Under the pieces are notes generated by a model. It was given only the letters and a program-made list of their open reading frames with translations. It was not told where the DNA came from and made no database searches. The position numbers were made by a program, and so were the translations under genes. A stretch of DNA of 38,636 nucleotides from positions 1 through 38,636 of the forward strand of contig UQIF01000020.1 of the NCBI GenBank assembly GCA_900540955.1, in the 5' to 3' direction. Shown one piece after another: positions 9,180 to 17,296 of the stretch. The number at the start of each line of letters is the position of its first letter. Position 1 is the stretch's first letter. This DNA comes from an uncultured Olsenella sp. GTDB taxonomy: Bacteria; Actinomycetota; Coriobacteriia; Coriobacteriales; Atopobiaceae.

Positions 9180-9212
9180 GCGCGGGCGCCGCTCAGACGG
9201 CGCCCGCGCTTT
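9180..9212 (+). terminator. Rho-independent terminator after tyrS
   Basis: A perfect 12-bp stem GCGCGGGCGCCG / CGGCGCCCGCGC with a 6-base loop is followed by TTT, 20 bases after the tyrS stop. Confidence 0.8.
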
Positions 9213-9253
9213 GCGTAGCGGGGTACGTAATCAATCGATCTGGGGGAGAGGTC

Positions 9254-11800
9254 TTGGCCCACAAGAACGTCATAGAGCTGCTCGCGCCCGCGGGCGGACC
9301 GGAGCCCTTTAACGCGGCGCTCGCCGCCGGCGCCGACGCCATCTACTGCGGACTCGGCAACAACTTCAACGCCCGTCGCTCAGCGAAGAACTTCGACGAC
9401 GCGAGCTTCGACGACGCGTGCCGCCGTGCTCACCTTGCGGGCACGCGCGTCTATGTCACCGTGAACGTCGCCGTGGCAACCGACGAGATCCCGCGTGTGC
9501 TCGGGCTCGTGCGCCGCGCGTGGCTTCTGGGCGCCGACGCCTTCATCATCCAGGACTGGGGCCTCTTTGCGCAGATCCGCCGCACGTGGCCCCAGATCGA
9601 GACGCACGTCTCGACGCAGGCCAACGTTCACGACGCCCGCGGTGTCGCCTGGTGCCGCGCGCTCGGCGCCGACCGCGTGACGCTCTCGCGCGAGCTGTCG
9701 CTGCCCGAGATCGCGCGCATTGCCGAGGAGGGTGTGGAGCTCGAGTGCTTCGGCCACGGCGCGCTGTGCTTCTGCTACTCGGGCGTTTGCATGATGAGCT
9801 CGCTGGCGGGCGGGCGCTCCGCCAACCGCGGGCTGTGTGCCCAGCCGTGCCGCCTGCCTTATGAGCTCGTGGACGAGAAGGGCGAGCTCGTGCCCATCCC
9901 GGACGTGCCGACGGCGGGGATGGCCGAGACGATGCGCGGCGTGGGCGGCACGCGCGCTCTGTGCCCGAAGGACTATTGCACTGTCGACCACATCGACGAG
10001 ATGATCGGCGCGGGCGTGGGCTCGCTCAAGGTCGAGGGGCGCATGAAGGCCCCCGACTATGTGTATCAGGTCGTCGGGGCATACCGGCAGGCCATCGACG
10101 CGTCCATCGCGGGGGTGCCGCTCTCGCCTGAGGAGGACCACGCGGTCCACCGCCAGCTCAAGCGAGCCTTCAACCGCGACTTCACCGACGCCTATCTGCT
10201 CGGCGAGTCCGACAACCGGATGATGAGCTACGAGCGTTCGAACAACCGCGGCGAGGTCGTGGGCGAGGTCGTGGCGAGCCGACCGCTCGAGGACAGCTTC
10301 GAGCGCCGCGGTGGCGGCAACGGCGGGCGTACCCGCATGAGGCGCTTTACCAGGGCCGAGGTCACGATTCACCTGGCTGAGCCCGTCGGCGCGGGCGACC
10401 TGCTCGAGCTGCGTCCCGTGAGCGACCCGACGCAGTTCCTCACCGTGAACGTCGAGCGCGACGCCGCGGCGGGAGAGACCGTCACGGCGACGGCGGTAAG
10501 GCCCATCGAGGCGGGCGCCGTCGTGCGCGTGATTCGCTCGCAGGCGGCGATGGACGCCGCCGCCCGCGTGTCGCGCGCGGACATCCAACGAAAAAGGCGT
10601 GTCGATGTGCGCGTGGTTGCTCGGCTCGGCGAGCCTTTCCGCGTCGAGCTTTCCTGCGTCGATGGCGAGGCGAGCGCATCGGCCGAGGGCTTTGTGGTCG
10701 AGGCGGCCCGCACGAAGGCGGTCGCGAGCGAGGACTTGGTCGAGCACGTGGGCCGCATGGGCGGAGGGCCCTTCGAGCCTGCGTCCTTTGACGTTCAGAT
10801 GGACGAAGGCGTCGGCATGGGCTTCTCGGCCGTGCACAAGGTCCGCGCCGCCGCGGTGCGGGCGCTTGAGGAGACACTGCTCGCGCCGTATGCCGAGCGT
10901 GAGGGGAACACGGCGTCCGCCCCTTCCGACAGAGCGGTCGCATTCCGCCTGGGGGAGGCCCGCGCCGCCGCCAGAATCGCCGACCCCGCCACCGTCGAGC
11001 GCGAGGAGCCGTGCGCGTGCGCCCTCGTGGCGGACGCCGACTGCGCCCGCGCGGCGTTTGATGCCGGGGCTGCCCGCGTCTACGCGACGGCCGACGACCT
11101 CTCGCGCGGCGAGTGGCCCGAGGGCGTGATCGCCTGGCTCGACGAGGTCTGCCGCGAGGGGGACCACGACCGTTTGGACCCGTGGGTCGTCAAGGGGCTG
11201 CCCGTCGCCGTCGGTAACGTGTCCGAGCTTGCCCTCGCCGCGCAGAGGGGGGCTGCCCCCGAGATCCGTTCCTGCATTCCCGTGCACAACGAGAGCTGCG
11301 TCGTCGCGCTCGAGGAAGCCGGCGCGGCAGGGTTGTGGCTCTCGCCGGAGCTCACGCTCGAGCAGGTCTGCGAGCTTGCGCCGCGCGCCAGCGTTCCTGT
11401 TGGCCTTATGGTCCTCGGCCGCGAGCGCGCGATGACGAGCGAGCACTGTGTGCTGCAGGTAACCGGTAAATGCGTGCACAATTGCGAGGTGTGTCCCCAG
11501 CGGCGCCGGCGCTTCTCTCTCAAGGACATCGACGGCAAGCTTCTGCCTGTGCGCACCGACGTCAACGGTCGCTCCCGCATTTGGTCGGCCTATCCGCTTG
11601 ACGCGACGCCGCAGGCTGTCGAGCTCATCGGGGCGGGCGTTACGCGTCTGCTCGCCGACTGCACGCTGCTCACGCCGAAGGAGACCGCTTTCTCAGTCGA
11701 GCGCATCGGCCGCGCCATCGACGCCGCCCGGGCTGGTCGTGCCCCGCATGCCCGCATGCGGGGCGCCACGTCCGGCCACCTCTTCTCCGGCATCGGCTAG
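9254..11800 (+). CDS. U32-family protein, RlhA-like (long form with C-terminal Cys cluster)
   Basis: The 848-residue product starts with the U32 core (VIELLAPAGGPEPFNAAL). It matches the U32 signature exactly: E-x-F-x2-G-A-L-C-x4-G-x-C-x-M-S at residues 164-182, followed by Cys195 and Cys199 (NRGLCAQPCRLPYEL). Known members of this group act in tRNA or 23S rRNA hydroxylation (TrhP, RlhA) with prephenate-derived chemistry and an Fe-S site. RlhA of E. coli is about 650 residues; the extra length here is a middle region (about 330-600) plus an end segment with C-x7-C-x3-C-x2-C (732, 740, 744, 747) and LKDIDGKLLPV, which resembles the end of other long U32 proteins. TTG at 9254 has GGGGGAGAG upstream. 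rRNA hydroxylation is the best guess; true protease activity is unlikely. Confidence 0.82.
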   Translation: MAHKNVIELLAPAGGPEPFNAALAAGADAIYCGLGNNFNARRSAKNFDDASFDDACRRAHLAGTRVYVTVNVAVATDEIPRVLGLVRRAWLLGADAFIIQDWGLFAQIRRTWPQIETHVSTQANVHDARGVAWCRALGADRVTLSRELSLPEIARIAEEGVELECFGHGALCFCYSGVCMMSSLAGGRSANRGLCAQPCRLPYELVDEKGELVPIPDVPTAGMAETMRGVGGTRALCPKDYCTVDHIDEMIGAGVGSLKVEGRMKAPDYVYQVVGAYRQAIDASIAGVPLSPEEDHAVHRQLKRAFNRDFTDAYLLGESDNRMMSYERSNNRGEVVGEVVASRPLEDSFERRGGGNGGRTRMRRFTRAEVTIHLAEPVGAGDLLELRPVSDPTQFLTVNVERDAAAGETVTATAVRPIEAGAVVRVIRSQAAMDAAARVSRADIQRKRRVDVRVVARLGEPFRVELSCVDGEASASAEGFVVEAARTKAVASEDLVEHVGRMGGGPFEPASFDVQMDEGVGMGFSAVHKVRAAAVRALEETLLAPYAEREGNTASAPSDRAVAFRLGEARAAARIADPATVEREEPCACALVADADCARAAFDAGAARVYATADDLSRGEWPEGVIAWLDEVCREGDHDRLDPWVVKGLPVAVGNVSELALAAQRGAAPEIRSCIPVHNESCVVALEEAGAAGLWLSPELTLEQVCELAPRASVPVGLMVLGRERAMTSEHCVLQVTGKCVHNCEVCPQRRRRFSLKDIDGKLLPVRTDVNGRSRIWSAYPLDATPQAVELIGAGVTRLLADCTLLTPKETAFSVERIGRAIDAARAGRAPHARMRGATSGHLFSGIG

Positions 11801-11900
11801 CCTGGGACAAAAGGGACGGGGGATTTTGTCCCAAACCGTGGAGGCGGGAGAAGGTGTCTCCACAATTCGGGACAAAATCCCCCGTCCCTTTTGTCCCAGG
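11801..11900. repeat. REPIN-like perfect inverted repeat
   Basis: Two 32-base arms (11801-11832 and 11869-11900) are perfect inverted copies around a 36-base centre that itself holds GTGGAG / CTCCAC. Each arm is itself a hairpin: GGGACAAAA, an 11-base G-rich loop, TTTTGTCCC. A single copy of the same unit recurs at 36488-36517. The design, two inverted hairpin units with a spacer, is that of REP/REPIN elements mobilised by REP-associated tyrosine transposases; no such transposase is in the window. The element begins directly after the U32 stop and could also end that transcript. Confidence 0.75.
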
Positions 11901-11958
11901 CCCCTGCGGCGCTTTGGGTAAGATAGTCCCCGCACGCATTCAACGAAAGGAAACCACC

Positions 11959-12195
11959 ATGGCCGTGGATAAGCAGCTTCTCGAAGAGACCCTCGACATC
12001 ATCCGCCAGAGCCTTCAGGCCGACGGCGGCGACGTGGAGCTCATTGACGTCGACGACGAGGGTGTCGTCACCCTCGAGATGCAGGGCGCCTGCGCCGGAT
12101 GCCCGCTCTCCAGCATGGACATGTCTGAGGGCATTGAGCGCATCCTTATGGAGCACGTGCCCGGCGTGACGCGCGTCCAGCCCGCCGTCCTTTAA
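11959..12195 (+). CDS. NifU C-terminal domain Fe-S scaffold protein
   Basis: The 78-residue product is a stand-alone NifU C-terminal (Nfu) domain that can hold an Fe-S cluster at a CxxC pair bridged between two subunits, for transfer to target proteins. The features are IRQSLQADGGDVELIDVDD and GACAGCPLSSMDM with Cys45 and Cys48. Length is normal for the small Nfu type. ATG at 11959 has GAAAGGAAA upstream; the frame extends further 5' but only through the REPIN-like repeat. It is followed after 23 bases by lgt, probably in one transcript. Targets are unknown, although the U32 protein just upstream is a possible Fe-S client. Confidence 0.9.
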   Translation: MAVDKQLLEETLDIIRQSLQADGGDVELIDVDDEGVVTLEMQGACAGCPLSSMDMSEGIERILMEHVPGVTRVQPAVL

Positions 12196-12218
12196 CCTTC
12201 GGGCATAAAGGAGCGCCT

Positions 12219-13046
12219 TTGTTCCTCAACGAACTCTTTCAGTCTCTGAATCCGATAGCTTTCTCGCTCGGGCCGCTCTCGGTGCGTTGGTACGGCCTTG
12301 CGTATCTCGCGGGCTTTATCGTGGCGGGTTTTGTGATGTGCCGCGTTGCCCGCCGCTGGGAGCTTGATCTTTCGGTCGACGACATCATGAGCATCGTCAT
12401 CGGCGTCGCCTTCGGGGTCATCGTTGGAGGCCGTCTTGGTTACGTGTTGTTCTACGGCGCGGGATACTATCTAGAGCATCCTGCCGAGATTATTGCCACT
12501 TGGGACGGCGGCATGAGCTTCCACGGCGGCCTCGTGGGCGCCGTCATCGGGGGATCGATGGTGTGCCGGCGGTACAAGATCAGCATCCCCACCATTTGCG
12601 ACCTCGCCGTCATCGGAGCTACTTGGGGCATCTTCTTTGGCCGCTGCGCGAACTTCGTTAACGGGGAGCTGTGGGGCAAGGAGTGCGACTTGCCGTGGGC
12701 CGTCGCGTTCCCGTCGGGCGGTGGCGTTTTTCGTCATCCGTCGCAGCTCTACGAGGCCGCGCTCGAAGGCCTCGTGATCTTCTGTGTGCTGTGGGCTCTC
12801 TCGCGAAAGCGCCCGGCGCGTCCCCAGGGCACTTTCATGGGCACGTTCCTGCTGCTCTACGGTGTATTCCGGTTTCTCATCGAGTTCGTTCGCGTGCCTG
12901 ACGCCCAGCTTGGATACCTCTTTGGCCCCATCACGATGGGTCAGTGTCTGAGCTTGCCGCTCGTGGTTCTCGGCATAGCGCTTCTTGTCGTGGCCCACAG
13001 GCTCGATCGCCCGCAGGTCGGGCGCCTTGAGGAGTCCTTGGGCTAG
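12219..13046 (+). CDS. lgt: Prolipoprotein diacylglyceryl transferase
   Basis: Lgt moves diacylglycerol from phosphatidylglycerol to the lipobox Cys of prolipoproteins, the first step of lipoprotein maturation, in the cytoplasmic membrane. The 275-residue product has about seven hydrophobic helices and the family landmarks: VRWYGLAYLAGF near the start, GGRLGYVLFYG, MSFHGGLVGA, the signature GRCANFVNGELWG and RHPSQLYEA. TTG at 12219 has AAGGAG 5 bases upstream, which decides the start. Clients in this window would include the solute-binding protein at 22485 and the small protein at 32911. Its stop codon overlaps that of the convergent FAD gene within the tetranucleotide CTAG. Confidence 0.95.
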   Translation: MFLNELFQSLNPIAFSLGPLSVRWYGLAYLAGFIVAGFVMCRVARRWELDLSVDDIMSIVIGVAFGVIVGGRLGYVLFYGAGYYLEHPAEIIATWDGGMSFHGGLVGAVIGGSMVCRRYKISIPTICDLAVIGATWGIFFGRCANFVNGELWGKECDLPWAVAFPSGGGVFRHPSQLYEAALEGLVIFCVLWALSRKRPARPQGTFMGTFLLLYGVFRFLIEFVRVPDAQLGYLFGPITMGQCLSLPLVVLGIALLVVAHRLDRPQVGRLEESLG

Positions 13047-14596
13047 GCGAGGGGCCGGGCAATCGGCTCGCCGTCCGCCAAGAAAACCGAGGTCGGCCTC
13101 GCCTGCGCGGGGTCCTTCCCGGGGAAGTCCGCCCTATGGTGGCTTCCCCGGCTTTCTGTGCGCGCCCTCATTGCGCAGATGAGTGCCCGGGCGGACAGAA
13201 GCGAGAGCTCTGCGCGCCTTGTGGCCGCGATGGCCCGCGCATCGACCGACGGCTCGGCGTCATGCTCAAGGCGTCGCTTCAGCTCGGAAACCATCTCTGC
13301 GGCCTGGGCCAGGCCATCCTCGGTCCTTGCGACCATGCAGTGGCGGCTCATGAGGGGCTTGAGCTCGGCGATTGTCTGCGAGGCGAGCGGCGAGGCCACG
13401 GCATCCAGACGAGTCGCGCGCATGCCCTTCTTGCCTTGGAACCCTGCGGCCTCGCGGCCGGCAATGCGCCCGAACACGAGGGCGTTCGCGCTCGCAAGGC
13501 CGCCGATGCGGTCGGCGCCGTGCATGCCGCCGGTGCACTCGCCGCAGGCATAGAGCCCCGCAACCCCCGAGACCGCCGCGTCGGCGCCGATCAGGATTCC
13601 GCCGTTGTGGGCGTGCGCGTAGTGGGCGACGCGAAGCTCGTCGCCCGACCGGATGCCGTGGGCCTCGAGCAGCCAGTCCGAGAAGGTCTTCATGAATTCC
13701 GGCAACTCTTCGGGCAGGTCGTAGGTTACCCGCGCTCCGCCGTCGCCCGCGGCGGCGATGGCGAAGTCGACCTTGCGGTCCGGTCGGCTCGCGGTAAAGG
13801 GGCCGTGCTCGGAGCGCGCGTCAAGAAGGCCCTGCGCCCCTCCGAAGCCCTCGATGCGCGCGAAGCGGAAGGTCTTCTCGTTGAAGACGACGTTGGATAC
13901 GGGCGCGACAAGGCCCGGCATGATCTGCATGAACTCGCAGTTGACCAATTGAGCGCCCTGCTCGAGGGCGACGGCCTGGGCAGTGCCCAGGCCGTCCGGC
14001 ATCGTGAGGGTGCGCTCAAAAAGGCCGCCGAAGCCGCCGGTGGCCAGCACCGTCGCCGAGGCATCGATGCTGCAGAGGTGCTTCTTGTCGCGCGCATAGA
14101 GAACGCCCGGGGCCATGAGCTCCATGTATGGGAAGACGGTCACGCCCGCCCGCTCGAGCGCGGGGCCGAACGCCGCGCGGAAAGAAGCGCGCTCGAGGCC
14201 GTGCCAGTTGCGCTGGGCATGGTCGAAGCAGGGGATGAACTCTCGCTGGGCGGCACGCTCGGCGCGCCGCAGGGCACAGCCGCGACTCTCCAGCCACTCG
14301 ATTGCGGGCTCGGTCTTGCTGACGAGCTCATGGACAAGCGCGGGATCGGCGACGCCTTGCCCCACTTCCAGGATCGTTTGCTCGAAATCCGCGGAGCGGC
14401 CGCTTACGGGTCCCACGAGCCCAAGCCCCCAGGTCCCGGCAAAGAAGCTCGAGCCGCTGAAGACGGGCCCCGCGCAGACGAGCGCAACCTTTGCGCCGCG
14501 CTCGGCGGCCGTGAGCGCGGCGGTGGCGCCGGCGATGCCCCCGCCGATGACGAGCACGTCGAAGTTGCCAAGGTTCTCGGTTACAACTTGAGGCAA
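13043..14596 (-). CDS. FAD-binding protein, fumarate reductase/aspartate oxidase superfamily
   Basis: The 517-residue product has an N-terminal Rossmann FAD motif (VLVIGGGIAGATAALTAAERGAKV), and the second FAD region GLYACGECTGGMHGADRIGGLASANALVFGR. The tail RTESRGSHHRADFPGKD resembles the end of L-aspartate oxidase (NadB). The HPT motif that binds the dicarboxylate in fumarate reductase and NadB is replaced by EFMQIMPGL (about 221-229), so a standard aspartate or fumarate reaction is doubtful. It lacks a Tat signal and haem motifs, so it is probably cytosolic. A TTG start at 14596 is assumed, with GGAAAGG upstream. No nadA or nadC is adjacent. Superfamily is sure; substrate is unknown. Confidence 0.75.
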   Translation of the reverse strand: MPQVVTENLGNFDVLVIGGGIAGATAALTAAERGAKVALVCAGPVFSGSSFFAGTWGLGLVGPVSGRSADFEQTILEVGQGVADPALVHELVSKTEPAIEWLESRGCALRRAERAAQREFIPCFDHAQRNWHGLERASFRAAFGPALERAGVTVFPYMELMAPGVLYARDKKHLCSIDASATVLATGGFGGLFERTLTMPDGLGTAQAVALEQGAQLVNCEFMQIMPGLVAPVSNVVFNEKTFRFARIEGFGGAQGLLDARSEHGPFTASRPDRKVDFAIAAAGDGGARVTYDLPEELPEFMKTFSDWLLEAHGIRSGDELRVAHYAHAHNGGILIGADAAVSGVAGLYACGECTGGMHGADRIGGLASANALVFGRIAGREAAGFQGKKGMRATRLDAVASPLASQTIAELKPLMSRHCMVARTEDGLAQAAEMVSELKRRLEHDAEPSVDARAIAATRRAELSLLSARALICAMRARTESRGSHHRADFPGKDPAQARPTSVFLADGEPIARPLA

Positions 14597-14633
14597 GCCT
14601 GCCGCCTTTCCGGGCGCCGGCGCTGCACCCTGC

Positions 14634-14639
14634 TAAAGT
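14634..14639 (+). promoter_or_regulatory. Candidate extended -10 box for hisI
   Basis: TAAAGT preceded by TGC forms an extended -10 element 27 bases before the hisI start. No -35 is recognisable. Confidence 0.35.
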
Positions 14640-14666
14640 GGGGCAAGAAGACCACAAGGAGGAAAC

Positions 14667-15041
14667 ATGCCCCTGAACGGAGCCGATTATACCTACGCCG
14701 GGGAAGCGCCGGAGCCCGTCTCGCTCGACGGGGCCAACGTCAAGTTCGACGGCAACGGGCTCGTCCCCTGCGTCGTTCAGCAGGAAGGCACCGGCGAGGT
14801 GCTCATGGTCGCGTGGATGAACTCTGAGTCGCTCGCCCTCACCATAAAGACGGGCACGACCTGGTTTTGGAGCCGCAGTCGCCAGGAACTCTGGAACAAG
14901 GGCACGACCAGCGGAAATATGCAGCAGGTCAAGCACCTGCTCGTCGATTGCGACGCCGACACCCTCGTGGCCGTCGTGGACTCTCCCGGGCCCGCCTGCC
15001 ACACCGGCCACCGCAGCTGCTTTTTCCGCGAGATCGATTAA
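14667..15041 (+). CDS. hisI: Phosphoribosyl-AMP cyclohydrolase
   Basis: HisI opens the purine ring of phosphoribosyl-AMP, the third step of histidine biosynthesis. The 124-residue product carries the metal-binding residues of the family: VDCDADTLVAVVD and ACHTGHRSCFF, together with VAWMNSESLALTIKTG and WFWSRSRQELWNKG. AGGAGG lies 5 bases before the ATG. hisE follows after 49 bases. In many bacteria HisI and HisE are fused or end a long his operon; here they are separate genes and no other his gene is in the window. The metal-site residues appear complete. Confidence 0.96.
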   Translation: MPLNGADYTYAGEAPEPVSLDGANVKFDGNGLVPCVVQQEGTGEVLMVAWMNSESLALTIKTGTTWFWSRSRQELWNKGTTSGNMQQVKHLLVDCDADTLVAVVDSPGPACHTGHRSCFFREID

Positions 15042-15090
15042 GGGGCAGAGAGCGCCTGCCCGATTTCCCAATACCAAAAAGGAGGCCCGA

Positions 15091-15408
15091 ATGGGCGAGA
15101 GGACCAAGAACGTCCAGAACGGCAACATCGGCGAGACCCTCGAGGGATTGGCCGCCGTCATCCACGGCCGCCGCGACGCCTCGCCGGAGCAGTCCTATAC
15201 GGCCAAGCTCCTCCAAGGCAAGGAGGACAGCCTGCTCAAGAAGCTCGCCGAGGAGGCGAGCGAGGTCATCATGGCCTGTAAGGACGACGACCACGAGCAC
15301 ATTCGCTACGAAGCGGGGGACTTGGTGTATCACCTGCTTGTTACCCTCGAGCGCTATGGCGTCAGCCTAGATGAGCTTGCCGGCGAGCTGGACGCCCGCC
15401 GGCACTAG
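15091..15408 (+). CDS. hisE: Phosphoribosyl-ATP pyrophosphatase
   Basis: HisE removes pyrophosphate from phosphoribosyl-ATP, the second step of histidine biosynthesis, directly before HisI acts. The 105-residue product shows the all-alpha MazG-like fold signature: SYTAKLLQGKEDSLLKKL, then EEASEVIMACKDDD and HIRYEAGDLVYHLLV, with the acidic residues that bind magnesium. AAAAAGGAGG precedes the ATG. The short distance from hisI indicates one transcript. A weak stem CGGCGG / CCGCCG (15415-15431) just after the stop may help end it. Confidence 0.95.
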   Translation: MGERTKNVQNGNIGETLEGLAAVIHGRRDASPEQSYTAKLLQGKEDSLLKKLAEEASEVIMACKDDDHEHIRYEAGDLVYHLLVTLERYGVSLDELAGELDARRH

Positions 15409-15608
15409 CGCGTCCGGCGGCCGATCCGCCGCCCATTCGTTGCTCGCGTACCGAAGTACGCGTCGCTCCTCCTTCGGGGCGCCTCGGCCCGCCGGCCAGC
15501 GCCTTAGCTCCTGACCCGTGGCTTTCGGCGTTTCCTATGGATTAACCCTACCTGTGTCCGCAGAGCCGTAAACTCACCAACTGTTGAATCATTCTCGGAA
15601 GGTGGGCA
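15409..15608. other. 200-base gap with hairpin, no gene seen
   Basis: This gap holds the small stem after hisE and a perfect 7-bp hairpin CGCGTAC-CGAA-GTACGCG (15445-15462), followed by C/G-rich sequence with no convincing reading frame. The last 70 bases are less GC-rich and probably hold the murJ promoter, but no clear -35/-10 pair is visible. Confidence 0.4.
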
Positions 15609-17219
15609 ATGGCCAAGCATTTCAAGAAGATCGATGAGCCGCAGGCGGATGCCGAGACTAGCGTCGGCAAATCCGCGGCGATGATGAGCGTACTCGTGAT
15701 CTTCAGCCGCATCACTGGTTTTGTGCGCACATGGGGCCAGGCGTTCGCCCTCGGCACGACGCTTCTTTCCAGTTGCTATACCGTTGCGAACAATCTGCCG
15801 AACCAACTCTACGAGCTTGTGATCGGCGGCATGATCATCACGGCGTTCTTGCCCGTCTACCTTGACGTCAAGCAACGTTTGGGCCGCAGGGGGGCCAACG
15901 CCTACATCTCGAATCTTCTATCGCTTCTGCTCATCGTTCTCGGCGTCGGCTTCGTTTTGTGCCTCATCTTCGCCGGGCCTCTCATCTGGGTTCAGTCCGC
16001 CGGCACCGATCAGTCGACGATGACTGATGCGGTGACCCTCTTCAGGTTCTTCGCCATCGAGGTCGTGCTCTACTGCCTTTCGAGCATCGCCTCAGGCATC
16101 CTTAATGCCGAGAGGGATTATTTCTGGAGCAACGCGGCCCCCATCTTCAACAACATCATCTGCACGACATCGTTCATCGCATATGCGTTCCTCGCGGGCT
16201 CGCAGCCCGCCCTCGCGTTTCTTATCCTCGCCATCGGCAACCCTCTGGGCGTTCTTGTGCAGATTCTCATGCAGCTGCCGAGCCTGCGCCGCCATGGCGT
16301 ACGCCTTACGCTTCATGTGGATATCCACGATCCGGCTATTAGAGAGACGCTCTCCATTGGCGTCCCCACGCTTGTGGTCACCGCCTGCGGCTTCGTCACC
16401 ACTTCGGTGATGACTTCGATGGCGCTCGTCGCCGTGCCCGAGTCGGGCAGCTCCGTTCAGTACTATGCCCGCCTGTGGTACACGCTGCCCTACGCCGTTC
16501 TCGCCGTGCCCATTACCGTCGCCCTCTTCACCGAGATGTCCGACTCCTTCGCCAAGGGCAGGCTCGCGAATTTTGCCGAGCAGGTATCCTCAGGAATGAG
16601 GCAGGTCATCTTTGTTCTCGTGCCCTTCATGCTCTACCTCATCGTTTTCAGCCGACCGTTGATGTCGCTTATGCGAATCGGCCAGTTCAACGCCGAGAGC
16701 GCGAGCCTCACCGCGGGCTACCTTTCGACGCTCGCGCTCGCGCTGCCGTTCTACGGCCTCTCCACCTTCTTTCAGAAGGCTTTTTCGTCCATGCGCCACA
16801 TGATGAGTTTTGCCGTGGCCAATATCGTGGCCTCGGTGGTCCAGGTCGTCTTTACCGTTGTCCTCACGCCCGTGCTGGGCATTCATGCTGTGTCTCTCGG
16901 TAGCGCGCTGTATATGGTGGTCCTTGACATTATCTCGGTGGGGATTCTCCGCCGCCGTGTCAAGGGCGTCGAAATGGGGGCATTTATCGCCTCCGCCCTG
17001 CGCTCGCTTGCCCTTGGCTTGGCGGGCGCAGCCGTCGGTGCGCTCATCCTGCATCTTTTGGGCGGAGACAAGGGCGAGCTCTCGCTGGTGCGAGCGCTTA
17101 TGGTCATCGTCTGCGGCGGCGTGCCTGCGGTGGTGGTCACCTTTGGCGCTGCCCTTGCGCTGCAGATTCCCGAGGCGGCGTTCTTCGGACGCATCCTCGG
17201 CAAGCTCAAGCGTCGCTAG
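15609..17219 (+). CDS. murJ: Lipid II flippase MurJ
   Basis: MurJ, of the MviN/MOP superfamily, moves lipid II across the cytoplasmic membrane for peptidoglycan synthesis. The 536-residue product has a short hydrophilic start and then some 13-14 hydrophobic helices. Family landmarks are visible: VLVIFSRITGFVRTWGQAFALG in the first helix, PNQLYELVIGGMIITAFLPVY, SSIASGILNAERDYFWSNAAPIFNN, and YARLWYTLPYAVLAVPITVALFTEMS. GGAAGGTGG precedes the ATG. It is followed 77 bases later by a D-aspartate-ligase-like gene that has its own -10 box, and then by an NlpC/P60 hydrolase, so the neighbourhood is devoted to the cell wall. Confidence 0.92.
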   Translation: MAKHFKKIDEPQADAETSVGKSAAMMSVLVIFSRITGFVRTWGQAFALGTTLLSSCYTVANNLPNQLYELVIGGMIITAFLPVYLDVKQRLGRRGANAYISNLLSLLLIVLGVGFVLCLIFAGPLIWVQSAGTDQSTMTDAVTLFRFFAIEVVLYCLSSIASGILNAERDYFWSNAAPIFNNIICTTSFIAYAFLAGSQPALAFLILAIGNPLGVLVQILMQLPSLRRHGVRLTLHVDIHDPAIRETLSIGVPTLVVTACGFVTTSVMTSMALVAVPESGSSVQYYARLWYTLPYAVLAVPITVALFTEMSDSFAKGRLANFAEQVSSGMRQVIFVLVPFMLYLIVFSRPLMSLMRIGQFNAESASLTAGYLSTLALALPFYGLSTFFQKAFSSMRHMMSFAVANIVASVVQVVFTVVLTPVLGIHAVSLGSALYMVVLDIISVGILRRRVKGVEMGAFIASALRSLALGLAGAAVGALILHLLGGDKGELSLVRALMVIVCGGVPAVVVTFGAALALQIPEAAFFGRILGKLKRR

Positions 17220-17250
17220 GGCGCTTTTCCCGAGGTCGAATGTCCTGGCG

Positions 17251-17256
17251 TATACT
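17251..17256 (+). promoter_or_regulatory. -10 box before the ATP-grasp ligase gene
   Basis: TATACT lies 40 bases before the ATG at 17297. Transcription from it would begin downstream of the in-frame ATG at 17240, which argues for the later start. Confidence 0.5.
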
Positions 17257-17296
17257 TAATCGATTGAAGAAACGCAGCAAAGGAGTGCACGCGCTT

